Program-made: the position numbers and the translations under genes
The notes under the pieces: generated by a model
Told to the model about the DNA's origin: nothing
The model's input: the letters and a program-made list of their open reading frames with translations, nothing else
Database searches by the model: none
Assembly (NCBI GenBank): GCA_022428035.1
Contig: JAKMDG010000478.1
Location: 1 to 5,341 of the forward strand
Reading direction: 5' to 3'
Length of the DNA: 5,341 nt
Source: Longimicrobiales bacterium
GTDB lineage: Bacteria; Gemmatimonadota; Gemmatimonadetes; Longimicrobiales; Gaopeijiaceae
In this document: piece after piece, positions 5,243-5,341 of the stretch
Layout: each line of letters begins with the position of its first letter
How positions within the stretch are numbered: the stretch's first letter is position 1

Positions 5243-5341
5243 GGGCCATACCGCTGGAAGAGGTAGGCCAGGATCACGATGACTCACAGCCCGCGACGGG
5301 CGAGCACGAGCATCCTGGCGTACGTCTTGTGACACCCACCC
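5243..5341. other. Short 3' flank with a small hairpin; no supported gene
   Basis: GCCCG-CGA-CGGGC (5289-5301) forms a 5-bp hairpin about 46 nt after the Omp85 stop, without a T-run. It might mark transcript ends. Two weak coding readings exist. One is a 17-codon plus-strand frame from ATG 5279. The other is a minus-strand frame entering from the window edge and ending at 5284 with a basic tail, HKTYARMLVLARRGL. Neither can be judged from so little sequence. Confidence 0.3.

Noticed and set aside
5279..5332. 17-codon plus-strand open frame after the Omp85 gene
   Set aside because: It is too short, crosses the 5289-5301 hairpin and has no recognisable features.

Overview
The window looks like chromosome from a GC-rich (about 60% by eye) diderm bacterium. 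It encodes a periplasmic-type binding protein and an Omp85-family outer-membrane barrel with a signal peptide, so an outer membrane is expected. I cannot fix the phylum. The fusion-rich domain style would suit Gemmatimonadota or a related lineage, but that is a guess.

Bases 2-3634 hold four tightly packed plus-strand genes. They are a substrate-binding protein that enters from outside the window, a membrane permease, an ABC ATPase, and a small zinc-ribbon protein. The gaps are 3 nt, 4 nt and an ATGA overlap, so they almost certainly form one operon. The first three match the TrpX/TrpY/TrpZ-type ABC transporter class (ABC_sub_bind binding protein, LivH-like permease, ATPase). Relatives in streptococci import aromatic amino acids, but the substrate here cannot be read from sequence. 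Three things are unusual. The binding protein seems to carry two tandem binding domains, the first almost entirely outside the window. The ATPase carries about 200 extra C-terminal residues that look like a TerB-type helical domain followed by a SPOR-like alpha/beta tail. The ATPase is also translationally coupled to a protein with two zinc-ribbon-like modules.

Bases 3635-4018 (384 nt) contain no convincing gene. They hold several hairpins, a perfect 16-bp palindrome and a LacI-operator-like imperfect palindrome. They separate the operon from the next gene and probably contain the operon's 3' end and that gene's promoter and leader.

Bases 4019-5242 encode a POTRA-less Omp85/BamA-type outer-membrane barrel with a signal peptide. 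It contains a G8 run and an 8-bp tandem duplication, either of which would shift the frame if it slipped. It is probably transcribed separately, and nothing in the sequence links its function to the transporter. The last 99 bases hold only a small hairpin and no gene I can support.
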